From: Cervus elaphus
Lineage: Eukaryota; Chordata; Mammalia; Artiodactyla; Cervidae
DNA length: 64,000 nt
Direction: 5' to 3'
Assembly (NCBI RefSeq): GCF_910594005.1
Contig: NC_057828.1
Span: 8,072,235 to 8,136,234 of the forward strand
Shown here: positions 34,421 through 45,570 of the stretch, piece after piece
How positions within the stretch are numbered: the first letter of the stretch is position 1
How the letters are laid out: each line of letters starts with the position of its first letter
Position numbers and translations under genes: made by a program
Notes under the pieces: generated by a model
Database searches by the model: none
What the model was told of the DNA's origin: nothing
What the model saw: the letters and a program-made list of their open reading frames with translations, nothing else

Positions 34421-35997
34421 GTGATAGTTACGACGTTGGTCTTTCTCTGAGTGGCAGGCACCATCCTGCATTCCGTCTGCCCAGCACGAGTGACTGTTGT
34501 GTTCCGGGGCCGGCAGTGGGCACATCACTGGGGGTGGATCCGAGCCTGTGGGACATGCGTCTCCCCGGAGGCTGCACTTTCCCCCGGGTCTCTGACCCTA
34601 ACACGGAGCGGCGCATGAAACAGGGGGTGTCACCTTGCCTCCAGTTCCTCCTGGCTCCTCGCCCCGGGTCCCCGCTGTGTGCCTTCATTCGCTTCTTGCC
34701 CGCTCTCTTTTTCCCAGCTCTGTGGAAGACGGTCCCCCATGTCCCAGCGCAGGCCGCCCTGGAGTCCCGCCGGGCCCACCCCTGACGCGTCCCAGTGAGG
34801 ACGCCCACCGGTCTCCCCACGCAGCCCCTGTCTCCTTCCAGGCCCCAGTTCCCCCCACACTCCCTGGGGGTGCTGCAGGAGGGCCCTGTGGCTCCATCGG
34901 CACACTTCTCGGTGTGAACGAGAACCGGATTCCCCGGGGAGTGACGCCGGCCGGGGCAGCTGTGATGACACCGGGGCTGGAAGAAACACCTCTGCTTGGC
35001 CCGGCCTGTCCGGGGCCTGAGTGACCGGGGCCTTGGCCCCAGATGGCTCTGCAGACAACAGGGGAGCGGCCGGGGGCCAGCCTCAGAGGCTTCTCCTCTT
35101 GGGACCAGAGCTCAGCCCATCTCTCCTCTTGCGGGCCTGGCCTTACTCTGCCCGTCCCCCTGCTGTATATCCACTTCCGCCCAGGCCGTCCCCGCCTGTT
35201 TCCTATCCCTTCCCTACAGAAGCTAGGAGAAGCTCAGAGGGAAAAGGATGACCTGGTCCCAGGAAGCTCCGAGTGAAGGCTCTGCGCTGTCCAGGCCTCT
35301 GGACTTGGGTGACATGGTGGGTCCAGGGCTGCCTGCTTGACTTTGGAGTTTAGGATCTGATGTACCGGGATTCAGGCCAAGCCCAATCCATGCCAGTTCC
35401 TAAGTGAAATGTTGGCCTGGCTCAGATACCGCTGGAAGGATGCACCAACGAACGGGGGCGGACAGTTGAGTGGCTGAGGGCTTCGAGCAGGACAGAGCTG
35501 TTTATTACATGGCCTTCAGGGTCCCTGCACTGGGTACCATGCGGATGTGTTAAAGTTTCCAAAAGAGAGCGAGCGAGTATTCTGTACTTTTGTAAATCTT
35601 CTACGTGTTGAATGTAGAGAAGAGACATTTGGTCCTCTCTTCAGGGCAGAAGGGATACTGATGCTGTCGCACTGGGGAAGCCACATCTGGACCCAACTTC
35701 AGGCTCAGAAGGGGCTGTCAGAGGCAGGTGGCTGCTTGGGGAGATTTTCTGAGTGTGTGAACCACTTGGAATCTTGAACTATGAGGCGACACATTGCTAA
35801 ATGTGGTCCATCCTGGCCTGGAAGGCCGCTCTCCTATCTAATGGACTAGTGGACGGTTGAGAGGAAAGGAGAGGGCGACAGAGGGGAGCCATTCAGGTGC
35901 CTTTGCACTCAGAGCCAACGTGGTGGGGTTGGCCAGAGCTAGCACCCCAGGGACCCATCCTGGTAGATGCCAGAAGCTGCCTCTAATTTCCAGGTGA

Positions 35998-36203
35998 AGC
36001 TTCCCTGGTGGCTCAGATGGTAAAGCGTCAGCCTGCAATGCGGAAGACCTGTGTTCAACCCCTGGGTTGGGAAGATTCCCTGGAGAAGGAAATGGCAACC
36101 CACTCCAGTACTCTTGCCTGGAAAATCCCATGGACAGAGGAGCCTGGCGGGCTACAGTCCATGGGGTCGCAAAGAGTTGGACACGACTGAGTGACTTCAC
36201 TTA
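35998..36203 (+). mobile_element. Bov-tA SINE, full length
   Basis: Complete sense copy from AGCTTCCCTGGTGGCTCAGA through the BovB-like tail GTTGGACACGACTGAGTGAC to CTTCACTTAG. Close to consensus. Confidence 0.92.
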
Positions 36204-36604
36204 GTACATTTGTTTCTTTAAAAACATTTCTTTCTTTTTCATCCCAGGCTCTTGCATTTATATCCTGTGTTGAAGCTTGTACAGCACTTTCACATAATAT
36301 CACTTATGGATCCTGTCGTCCAAAGTCCAAAGCCTTAGTGGAGTGTTAGCTCCTAAGCCTGCCTGTCACCTCACACCTTGGCACCCTCCCCTACACATCC
36401 CATGCTGACCACCTGATGCTTTGGAAGAGGCTGTACAATTTCTTCTCTCCCTTTGCTCCATTGTTAGAGGTTTTCCTTTTCTCCTCCTTTGCCTGGAGAA
36501 TTCTTGCCCTTCTTTAGATTCCTAGGTCAAATGCCATTTCTTTGGTGAGAACTTTCAGATGATTCTCTCTTGTTAGTGAGTCCAGAAGACTCATGCTTAA
36601 ACCC
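36204..36604. other. Intergenic stretch with L2 fragment
   Basis: About 36440-36570 reads like sense L2 (TTGCCTGGAGAATTCTTGCC, CTAGGTCAAATGCCATTTCT). The rest is unique and non-coding. Confidence 0.5.
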
Positions 36605-37004
36605 TCTCAATGCCACACCAATTAGAATGGCTATTACCAAAATGCAAAAACAAAACACTAAGAAAATAACAAGTATTAGCTAAGTAGAGAAATTGGAACT
36701 CTTATGCATTGCTGATGGGAACGTAAAATGATGCAACTGCTATGGAAAATAGCTTGACATTTCTTAAAGAATTTCATGTAGAATTACCACATAACCTAGC
36801 AATTCAACTTCTGGGTATATACCTAAAAGAACTGTAAGCAGGGACTCAAACAGATATTTGTACACCCTTGTTCATAGCTAGCAAGGTAATTCTCAAAATC
36901 CTTCAAGCTAGGCTTCAACAGTATGTGAACTGAAAACTTCCAGATGTACAAATTGGATTTAGAAAAGGCAGAGGAACCAGGGATCAAATTGTCAACATCC
37001 GTTG

Positions 37005-39406
37005 TGTGTGTGTGCTGAGTTGCTCAGTTGTGTCCGACTCTTGCAACCCCATAGACTGTAGCCCGCCAGGCTCCTCTGTCCATGGAATTCTCCAGGCAAG
37101 AATACTGGAGTGGCAATGGTGAAAAATTGAAAGCATTTCCCCTAAAATCAGGAACAAGACAAGGATGCCCACTCTCACCACTACTATTCAACATAGTTTT
37201 GGAAGTTTTGGCCACAGCAATCAGGGCAGAAAAAGAAGTAAAAGGAATCCAGGTAGGAAAAGAAGAAGTGAAACTCTCGCTGTTCGCAGAGGACATGATC
37301 CTCTACATAGAAAACCCTAAAGACTCTACCAGAAAATTACTAGAGCTAATCAACGAATATAGTAAAGTTGCAGGATATAAAATTAGCACACAGAAATCCC
37401 TTGCATTCCTATACACTAACAGTGAGAAAACAGAAAGAGAAATTAAGGAAACAATACCATTCACCATTGCAACAAAAAGAATAAAATACTTAGGAGTATA
37501 TCTACCTAAAGAAATGAAAGACCTATACATAGAAAACTGTAAAGCACTGATGAAAGAAATCAAAGAGGACACAAACAGATGGAGAAATATACCATGTTCA
37601 TGGATTGGAAGAAACAATATTGTCAAAATGGCTATACTACCCAAAGCAATCTATAGATTCAATGCAATCCTTATCAAGCTACCAACAGTATTTTTCACAG
37701 AACTAGAACAAATAATTTCACAATTATTTTTTTATTTGTATGAAAATACAAAAAAACCTCGAATAGCCAAAGTAATCTTGAGAAAGAAGAATGGAACTGG
37801 AGGAATCAACCTGCCTGACTTCAGACTCTACTACAAAGCCACAGTCATCAAGACAGTATGGTACTGGCACAAAGACAGAAATATAGATCAACGGAACAGA
37901 ATAGAAAGCCCAGAGATAAATCCACGAACCTATGGACACCTTATCTTTGACAAAGGAGGCAAGAATATGCAATGGAAAAAAGACAACCTGTTTAACAAGT
38001 GGTGCTGGGAAAACTGGTCAACCACTTGTAAAAGAATGAAACTAGAACACTCTATAACACCATACACAAAAATAAACTCAAAATGGATTAAAGATCTAAG
38101 TGTAAGACCAGAAACTATAAAACTCCTAGAGGAGAACATAGGCAAAACACTCTCCGACATAAATCACAGCAGGATCCTCTATGATCCACCTCCCAGAATA
38201 TTGGAAATAAAAGCAAAAATAAACAAATGGGACCTAATGAAACTTAAAAGCTTTTTCACAACAAAGGAAACTATAAGCAAGGTGAAAAGACAGCCTTCAG
38301 AATGGGAGAAAATAATAGCAAATGAAGAAACAGACAAATGATTAATCTCAAAAATATACAAGCAACACCTGCAGCTCAATTCCAGAAAAATAAATGACTC
38401 AATCAAAAAATGGGCCAAAGAACTAAACAGACATTTCTCCAAAGAAGACATACAGATGGCTAACAAACACATGAAAAGATGCTCAACATCACTCATCATC
38501 AGAGAAATGCAAATCAAAACCACAATGAGGTACCATTACACGCCAGTCAGGATGGCTGCCATCCAAAAGTCTACAAGCAAGAAATGCTGGAGAGGGTGTG
38601 GAGAAAAGGGAACCCTCTTACACTGTTGGTGGGAATGCAACTAGTACAGCCACTATGGAGAACAGTGTGGAGATTCCTTAAAAAAATGGAAATAGAACTG
38701 CCATATGACCCAGCAATCCCACTTCTGGGCATACACACCAAGGAAACCAGAAGTGAAAGAGACACATGTACCCCAGTGTTCATCGCAGCACTGTTTATAA
38801 GAGCCAGGACATGGAAGCAACCTAGATGCCCATCAGCAGATGAATGGATAAGGAAGCTATGGCACATATACACCATGGAATATTACTCAGCCATTAAAAA
38901 GAATTCATTTGAATCAGTTCTAATGAGATGGATGAAACTGGAGCCCACTATACAGAGTGAAGTAAGCCAGAAAGATAAAGACCAATACAGTATACTAATG
39001 AATATTTATGGAATTTAGAAAGATGGTAACGATAACCCTATATGCAAAACAGAAAAAGAGACACAGATGTACAGAACAGAATTTTGGACTCTGTGGGAGA
39101 AGGCGAGGGTGGGATGTTTCAAGAGAACAGCATCGAAACATGTATATTATCTAGGGTGAAACAGATCACCAGCCCAGGTTGGATGCATGAGACAAGGGCT
39201 CGGACCTGGTGCACTGGGAAGACCCAGAGGAATCGGGTTGAGAGGGAGGTGGGAGGGGGGATTGGGATGGGGAATACATGTAAATCCATGGCTGATTCAT
39301 GTCAATGTATGACAAAAACCACTACAATATTGTAAAGTAATTAGCCTCCAACTAATAAAAATAAATGGAAAAAAAAAAGAATACTGGAGTGGGTTGCCAC
39401 TTCCTT
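37005..39406 (-). mobile_element. Truncated Bov-tA SINE split by L1
   Basis: Antisense SINE tail at 37005-37113 (GTGTGCTGAGTTGCTCAGTT through GGCAAGAATACTGGAGTGG) that resumes as GTTGCCACTTCCTT at 39393-39406. It interrupts BovB; the duplicated site is ATCCGTTG (36997-37004) and ATCCATTG (39407-39414). Confidence 0.82.
37098..39392 (+). mobile_element. 5'-truncated L1 LINE (about 2.26 kb) with 16-bp target-site duplication
   Basis: The youngest layer of the nest (37114-39376), between perfect AAGAATACTGGAGTGG copies at 37098-37113 and 39377-39392. It keeps the later part of ORF2 and the 3' UTR, ending in ATAAAAATAAATGGAAA and an A-tail. ORF2 carries an in-frame TGA at 38339-38341 (a CpG Arg codon gone to TGA), a frame change near 38625, and FAED where active L1 reverse transcriptases have FADD (37290-37300). 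It is therefore dead. The frame at 37082-38341 starts inside the SINE and so encodes a chimeric 5' end. Confidence 0.92.
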
Positions 39407-40654
39407 ATCCATTGGATCATAGAAAAAGCAAGAGAATTTCAGAAAAACATCTACTTCTGTTTCATTGACTATGCTAAAGCCTTCAACTGTGTGGATCACA
39501 ACAAACTATGGAAAATTGTTAAAGAGATGGGAATACCAGACCACCTGACCTGCCTCTTGAGAAACCTGTACATAGGTCAGGAAGCAACAGTCAGAACCAG
39601 ACATGATACAACGGACAGGTTCCAAATAGGGAAAGGAGTACGTCAAGGCTGTATATTGTCACCCTGCTTATTTAACTTATATGCAGAGTACATCATGAGA
39701 AGTGCCAGGCTGGATGAAGCAAGCTGGAATCAAGGTTGCCTAGAGAAATATCAATAACCTCAGATACGCAGATGACACCACCCTTATGGCAGAAAGCAAA
39801 GAGGAACTAAAGAGCTTCTTGATGAAAGTAAAAGAGGAGAGTGAAAAAGCTGGCCTAAAGCTCAACATTCAGAAAACTAAGATCATGGCATCCAGTCCCA
39901 CCACTTCATGGCAAATAGATGGGGAAACAATGGAAATAGTGACAGACTTTATTTTCTTAGGCTCCAAAATCACTGTGGACAGTGACTGCAGTCATGAAAT
40001 TAAAAGATGCTTGCTCCTTGGAAGAAAAACTATGACAAATCTAGACAATGTATTAAAAAGCAGTGACATTACTTTGCTGACAAAGGTCCATACAGTTAGA
40101 GCTATAGTTTTCCAGTGGTCATGTATGGATGTGAGAGTTGGACTATAAAGAAGCCTGAGCGCCAAGGAACTGATGTTTTTGAACTGTGGTGTTGGAGAAG
40201 ACTCTTGAGAGTCCCTCGGACTGCAAGGAGATCCAACCAGTCTATCCTGAAGGAAATCAGTCCTGAATATTCATTGGAAGGACTGATGCTGAAGCTGAAG
40301 CGCCAATACTTTGGCCACCTGGGGTGAAGAGCCAACTCACTGGAAAAGACCTTGATGCTGGGCAAGATTGAAGGTAAGAGGAGAAGGGACGACAGAAGAT
40401 GAGATGGTTGGATGGCATCCTGGACTCAATGGACATGAGTTTAAGCAGGCTCTGGGAGTTGGTGATGGACAGGGAGGGCTGGCGGGCTGTGGTCCATGGG
40501 GTCACAGAGAATCAGACACAACTGAGCGAATGAGCGGTGATGTTGATGTTCATGGCATCATTGTTCCCGCTATCCAAAGGGTGAAAGCAAACCGAGTGTC
40601 TATCAAGAGGGATGAACAAATAAATAAAAGTTGGTATATATATACAGTCAAATC

Positions 40655-40854
40655 ATCTAGTCACTCAGTCGTGTCTGACTCTTTTTGACCCCAGGATCCA
40701 CAAAGTTCCTCTGTCCATGGGATTCTCCAGGCAAGAATACTGGAGTGGGTTGATAGTTCCTTCTCCAGGGGATCTTCCCAACCTAGGAATCGAACCCGGG
40801 TCTCCCACATTGCAGGCAGATTCTTCACCATCTGAGCCACCAGGGAAGCCCAAT
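40655..40854 (-). mobile_element. Bov-tA SINE, near full length, inside the old L1
   Basis: Antisense copy from CTAGTCACTCAGTCGTGTCT to CATCTGAGCCACCAGGGAAG and CCC. It separates the second and third pieces of the oldest L1. Confidence 0.88.
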
Positions 40855-42221
40855 ATACATGACGGTACAGCCCTGCCAAAAAAAAAAAAAGACATTCTGA
40901 CACATGCTACAACATGAATTTAAATACTTTGTGGTAAGTAAAACAAGCCAGTCAAGAGGAGAAATACTATATGATTTCACATACATGAGTTTCCTAGAAT
41001 AGTCAAATCCACAGAGACAGCAAGTAGAGTAGTGGCTGCCAGGGGCCAGGAGGAGGATGGGAGTGGGGAGTTATTATTTAATCGGAACAGAGAAACAACT
41101 TGGGAAGCTGAAAAGTTCTAGAGGTGGATGACGGTGATGGCTGCACAACGTGAATGTACTTAATGCCTCTGAACTAGTTAAAATGACAAATTTTATGTTA
41201 CGTATGCATAACCATCATATGTATATACACGTGTGTATATACATGTAACTTTTCAAGGCACTCAAGGTCTGTCAGGGCCCCCTGGGCATTCCTACACCTA
41301 GTACAATACTTGGTCCTGACTCTGTCAGTGTTTGTGGCTATGAAAGGGGCTGCAGAACTGATGGTGAGGGCAGGGGCAGGTGTCAGGACGGCCCACATGC
41401 CAACTTCTCTCTTTCAGCATATCCAATTTTCTCTTGCACTCACCGCTCCAAAGAAGGGGCAGGGCTCTGGACCTCTATCCAGAGGTGTAGGGAGACCCCT
41501 CACCAGCATCAATGCGTGAGCTTCCAGGAATGAGAGGGACTTGCCCACAATGTGTACTATATAGGTCATGCAAAAGAAAGAACTTCCTCTTGCGGTACAG
41601 AGAGGCACCGGAAGTTCTGAGCCTAGAGTTTCTCGGGTCACACACCTACTTGTCTACACACAGGTGCAGACAATCTGAAAGCTGACAGATCAGGTCCTTT
41701 TCCTCTCTACAATATTATAGTTTTTGTAACCTAAAGAGAAATGTGGGGGAAAAGGTTAGCTCCTACCTCTGTCACTTAAGAAGCAAAAAACAAAATGAAA
41801 TGTGGGATATACCACATACTTCATATATTTAGGTCCTTTCTCAAAAGCTTGTACATCCCAAGACCCCAAATTCATTGCTATTTAAATGACTTTCTTCATT
41901 GCCTTTAACTCTTGGTCTTGGAGGCAGAGAGTTTCTAGAATCTGATGATTGCAGACTGTTTCCTTCTTGTGAGCCATGAACACAGCCTGGGATGGTTTCC
42001 CCAGAGTGGCCCTGCAGGTGTCGGGGGCTGGACCACCTATGGGAGCATTTAGTAACATGGACCCTGACGTGTGGAAACAGCAAGGGCCTGAACTCCAGCT
42101 TTTCTGTCTTGTGTGGTGACTTCAGTTTTCAGTGACTGAAATAGCGGAAACAATCCTAAGTACAGCCTTGTTGAGAGGACTGAAGGAGATGATGGGTATT
42201 GAAGGCACCCGCTGCATAATA

Positions 42222-42412
42222 ACAGGTCCCATTTATAGAGGCCAATTAGTGAGTGTCAGTAACAGCTCAAAATGTTGCCTGGGTATTTAATCTAGGGGAT
42301 ATTCTCACCCCTGGCATTATACAAAAAGAATGCAGAGCCACAGTTACTGTAGTGGTAAGTGGTGGAGGTAGAATTTGAACCCAGACTTCATTCTACCATG
42401 CTCCACGGCTTC
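42222..42412 (+). mobile_element. MIR SINE fragment
   Basis: TAACAGGTCCCATTTATAGA, then CAGAGCCACAGTTACTGTAG and GTAGAATTTGAACCCAGACT follow the MIR order in this orientation. Diverged. Confidence 0.55.
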
Positions 42413-42472
42413 AAAATTATGGTCTTGTGGGAAGCTGCTTATTTTTATACCTTTTGAAGATCACTACTCAAT

Positions 42473-42498
<26 letters not shown>
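42473..42498. repeat. (AC)13 microsatellite
   Basis: Thirteen uninterrupted AC units. Likely polymorphic in length. Confidence 0.95.
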
Positions 42499-42503
<5 letters not shown>

Positions 42504-44209
42504 TCTCTTCCTACATTTCCTCCTTGCCCACCTGCATTTACTCATCTTAAGTGAGGGATGGAGAAAAATCCCAAGGGTCAGCAGGTCACCAGATGAAGAC
42601 CAGTGACCCTTTGGGTTGACACACTCTGGTTGTGTTCCTGGATGACAAATCCCCTTTACCCCTCTCCCTTCCCCATTTCACTCTACAGGTTGAATGAGCA
42701 TCTGAATTGCAACTGACACGCCAGACATAGACTAGACTGGAGGGGCACAGCTTTTAATACGGGACAACAGCCTTGAGCTGTCTTGACTGTGGTGGAAGAA
42801 TTCCCTCTTTCCTCTTCATTTCCTATACTAAGGCACAGAATTTACAATTAGGCGTCCTGTAGTCTTAAGTAGTCCCATCTGCAGTCCCCTTGGACCAGGT
42901 TTTGCCTGCTGATGTGCAGAAGCCAAGTTTCTATTCCCCCTTGGGTACTTCCTTCTTTCTCTTCCCATTCCCATTCCCCCCACTCGGCTCCTGCTGCTTC
43001 CTGATGTGGCATGAAACACTCAAAGGATGGGGTGCAGATAAGGGCATTGGGGTGGGGGAGCAGAGCATTTCTTCCTGTCTGAGAAGTCCTCACACAGGGC
43101 AATGCCCACAACATTTGCTCTGGGTAAAATTTCTGTGGGTCAGTCCCTAGCACTTTCAGAGAGTTTGGAAATTTTTGTGACTAATGATTCTTATATATCT
43201 GTCATTTTTGCTTTGGAGAATTTCTCAGTTTCTCAAAGAAAGACTGGACTACAACATGAAGACTGCTTTCTCTCTCCCTGGCCTCAAGTCATTTTCCTTT
43301 CCAAGAGAGAGTTTTCAATGAAGAGATCTTTTCCCGTGAATCATGCTCCCTTCTGCAGTAGTTTCTGTGTCCCAGCAGTAGACACAAAGATCCATATCTG
43401 TGTGCATATATCTGTCCAACAGCTTGTGGATAATCCTATCTCATCAAAAGCGTGTCATCTGAAAATCTGCAGGAAGTTCACGTCCACAGATTTTCACCCC
43501 CTGTCATCCATTCATAATGCCACATCACAGTAAAATAGGAAATTTTTACTCTCTGAGGGTGCGAAGGCATGGCAGGGGAAGCTGGAGAAGACAGATTGTC
43601 ACAGAATCATGATTAATCCTATGATAATAACCCAGCCATGCAAATTAACACAGACCTACACTCTGTAACAGATTAGGCCAACATCGAAGGAAATTGAGGT
43701 GTGGGAGATTTAAAGTTAATCTAAAATGGAAAGTATAGGTCATACCTCTTTAGTCCATTTCTGTCCGGAAATGGCAGATATCATATTTCTGAGATGGAGA
43801 AGGATGTGTGGGTGTATGTCTTCTCAGGATTTACAGTGGGGGCTGTGAAAATGGACTTTGGTTTAGAAAAACCCTTGGAAAATTATTCAATTTTTCAAGG
43901 ACTCAATTTCCTCATTTTAAAACAGATACATGAGGACAACAACACATACCTCAGAGAGCCATGTAATAGAATGGGATTAGAATGTCAGTGGAAGAAGACT
44001 TAGAACACCAGTTACTGTGATCAGAAGGACACTTACTTCTATCTCCTGTGAGCGCTGGGTGAGTTGTTCAGGGTTGATACAACAGATCCAGGCTCCATCT
44101 TCCAGCCAGGCCCCTTCTATCCTTTTACTCTGTCATCCTCAACTGTAGCCTCCACTTTGTGATTCAAGGCGGCTGCTCAAACTCCAGCAATTACTTTAGA
44201 AAATTATTC

Positions 44210-44459
44210 ACTATTTATTTATTTTTGGCCGTGCTTGGTCTTCATCGCGGCAAGCAGGCTTTGTCTAGTTTCGGTGCATGGGGTTTCGGGGGCTTCTCCT
44301 GTTGCAGAGCACCCGGCTCTAGGCACACAGGCTCAGCGGTTATGATGCATGGGCTTAGTTGCTCCAAGTCATGTTGGATCTTCCTGGACCGGGGATCAAA
44401 CCTGTGTCCCCTGCACTGGCAGGTGAATTCTTAACCACTGGGCCACCAGGGAAGCCCCA
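44210..44459 (-). mobile_element. CHR-1-type tRNA-derived SINE
   Basis: Reverse complement of the CHR SINE: T-rich TATTTATTTATTTTTGGCCG at the left, TTAACCACTGGGCCACCAGG and GAAGCCCC at the right, GGGCTTAGTTGCTCC at about 44350. Confidence 0.85.
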
Positions 44460-44485
44460 GCCATTACATTTTTATTCTAGCCACC

Positions 44486-44538
44486 AGGAAGGAGGAAAGA
44501 GGAAGAGAAGGAAAGAGGAGGAGAAGGAGGAAAGGAGG
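44486..44538 (+). repeat. 53-nt homopurine tract
   Basis: Only A and G from 44486 to 44538 (AGGAAGGAGGAAAGAGGAAG and on). Such tracts can form triplex DNA. It lies just beyond the CHR SINE head. Confidence 0.9.
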
Positions 44539-44937
44539 CTGCTGCTTCCCTTGATAGCTTTCATTCACAAGTCATGAACACAACCAGCTGTAATGGAGGC
44601 TAGGAAGTGTAGTTTTTATTCCAGGCAGTCAGGTACTTCACTAATTATTCAAGATTCTTTACTATCAAAGAGGGGGAAATGGATACTGTCAGAGACAACC
44701 AGCAGTCTCTACCACAGATCCTCCTGAGATTTAAATGAAACGCTGGAGGGTTGAGCACAGTCTTGGACATACAGTATGCACTCATTAATCACCATCGCCA
44801 TCACCATCTCATCATGAGGAGGTGGGGAATACTCTGGAACTATGACAAGATGTTTCCTTATTTTAACCTCATCTTTCTGATAAAGTCACCATATCCATCT
44901 CCCTTTTAAGACACAATGAGCTTCACCTTTTTTGAAG
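44539..44937. other. Intergenic stretch, MIR-like scrap
   Basis: The segment 44690-44800 (CTGAGATTTAAATGAAACGC, TACAGTATGCACTCATTAAT) is MIR-like. Otherwise unique. Confidence 0.4.
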
Positions 44938-45222
44938 GTCAGACACCTGTCCTGAATATTCACCAGAAGGAGTGATGCTGAAACTGAAGCTCCAAAACTC
45001 TGGCCGCCTGATGCAAAGAGCTGACTCATTGGAAAAGACCCTGATGCTGGGAAAGATTGAAGGCAGGAGGAGAAGGGGATGACAGAGGATGAGATGGCTG
45101 CACGGCATCATCCACTCGATGGACATGAGTTTGAGCAAGCTCCAGGAGTTGGTGATGGACAGGGAGGCCTGGGTGCTGCAGTCCATGGGGTCACAAAGAG
45201 TCGGACACGACTGAGCTGAACG
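44938..45222 (+). mobile_element. BovB LINE 3' end
   Basis: Sense BovB tail from TCAGACACCTGTCCTGAATA through GACTCATTGGAAAAGACCCT to GTCGGACACGACTGAGCTGA and ACGG. Confidence 0.9.
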
Positions 45223-45419
45223 GATGAAGCAAAACTACACAAATGGAAAGCCAAAGAATGACGAACATTGGATTCAAGATAATGGTTATCTTGGCCAGAG
45301 AAAATAGAGTTGGGTTGGGGGTGAATAGAGCAACCACCTAGTTAGATGCATGCTTTTTGTCAAAGTCCTAGTTTTCACTTTGGGTAGTGGATTCACAGGT
45401 GCCGACTGCATTATTAAAA

Positions 45420-45570
45420 ATAACTAGGGAATGGTCCAGTGGGTAGGATTTGACACTTTCACCACCATGGCCTGGATTCAATTTCTGGTCAAGGAACTAA
45501 GGTCCTGTAAGCCACAAGACGAGGCCCCAACCACCTCCCCCCTCCAAAACCAAAAAGACAAAAACCTAAT
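45420..45570 (+). mobile_element. Degraded tRNA-derived SINE
   Basis: CTAGGGAATGGTCCAGTGGG, then GGCCTGGATTCAATTTCTGG and AGGAACTAAGGTCCTGTAAG fit an old cetartiodactyl tRNA-SINE, with an A-rich tail at 45545-45590. Family not assigned. Confidence 0.6.

Larger units (their letters stand above)
31301..35997. other. Intergenic stretch, no gene seen
   Basis: 4.7 kb of mostly unique sequence with MIR pieces (31672-31795, 34305-34420), a T-run (32069-32080), an A-run (32857-32870), and a GT-rich tract (33195-33243). The possible enhancer at 32933-33100 is listed separately. Open frames at 34408-35276 on both strands overlap and match nothing I know. Confidence 0.5.
36879..40546 (+). mobile_element. 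BovB LINE split by later insertions
   Basis: BovB parts at 36879-37004 and 39415-40546 are contiguous in the family: left ends CAACATCCGTTG, right resumes at GGATCATAGAAAAAGCAAG. The right part covers the reverse transcriptase (CFIDYAKAFNCVDHNKLWKI at about 39450; GVRQGCILSPCLFNLYAEY at about 39640; a YADD-type site at about 39765) and the C-terminal frame (VMYGCESWTIKK at about 40120), with several frame breaks. Its own insertion left TGTTCATAGC (36869-36878) and TGTTCATGGC (40547-40556) as target-site duplication with one mismatch. Confidence 0.85.
36605..41210 (+). mobile_element. Old L1 LINE fragment, split into three by later insertions
   Basis: Parts at 36605-36878, 40547-40654 and about 40855-41210 join into one continuous old L1 3' segment. 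The left part ends TACACCCTTGTTCATAGC. The middle part resumes with TGTTCATGGCATCATTGTTC and the expected following phrase near GTGTCTATCAAGAGGGATGA. The third part covers the 3' end (GATTTCACATACATGAGTTT, TGGCTGCCAGGGGCCAGGAG). It is the outermost and oldest layer of a four-level nest. Confidence 0.8.
41211..44209. other. Intergenic stretch, no gene seen
   Basis: 3 kb of unique AT-rich sequence with a MIR fragment (42222-42412) and an AC microsatellite. No open frame is convincing; the frame 43102-43533 (143 codons) has no recognisable domain. Confidence 0.55.
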
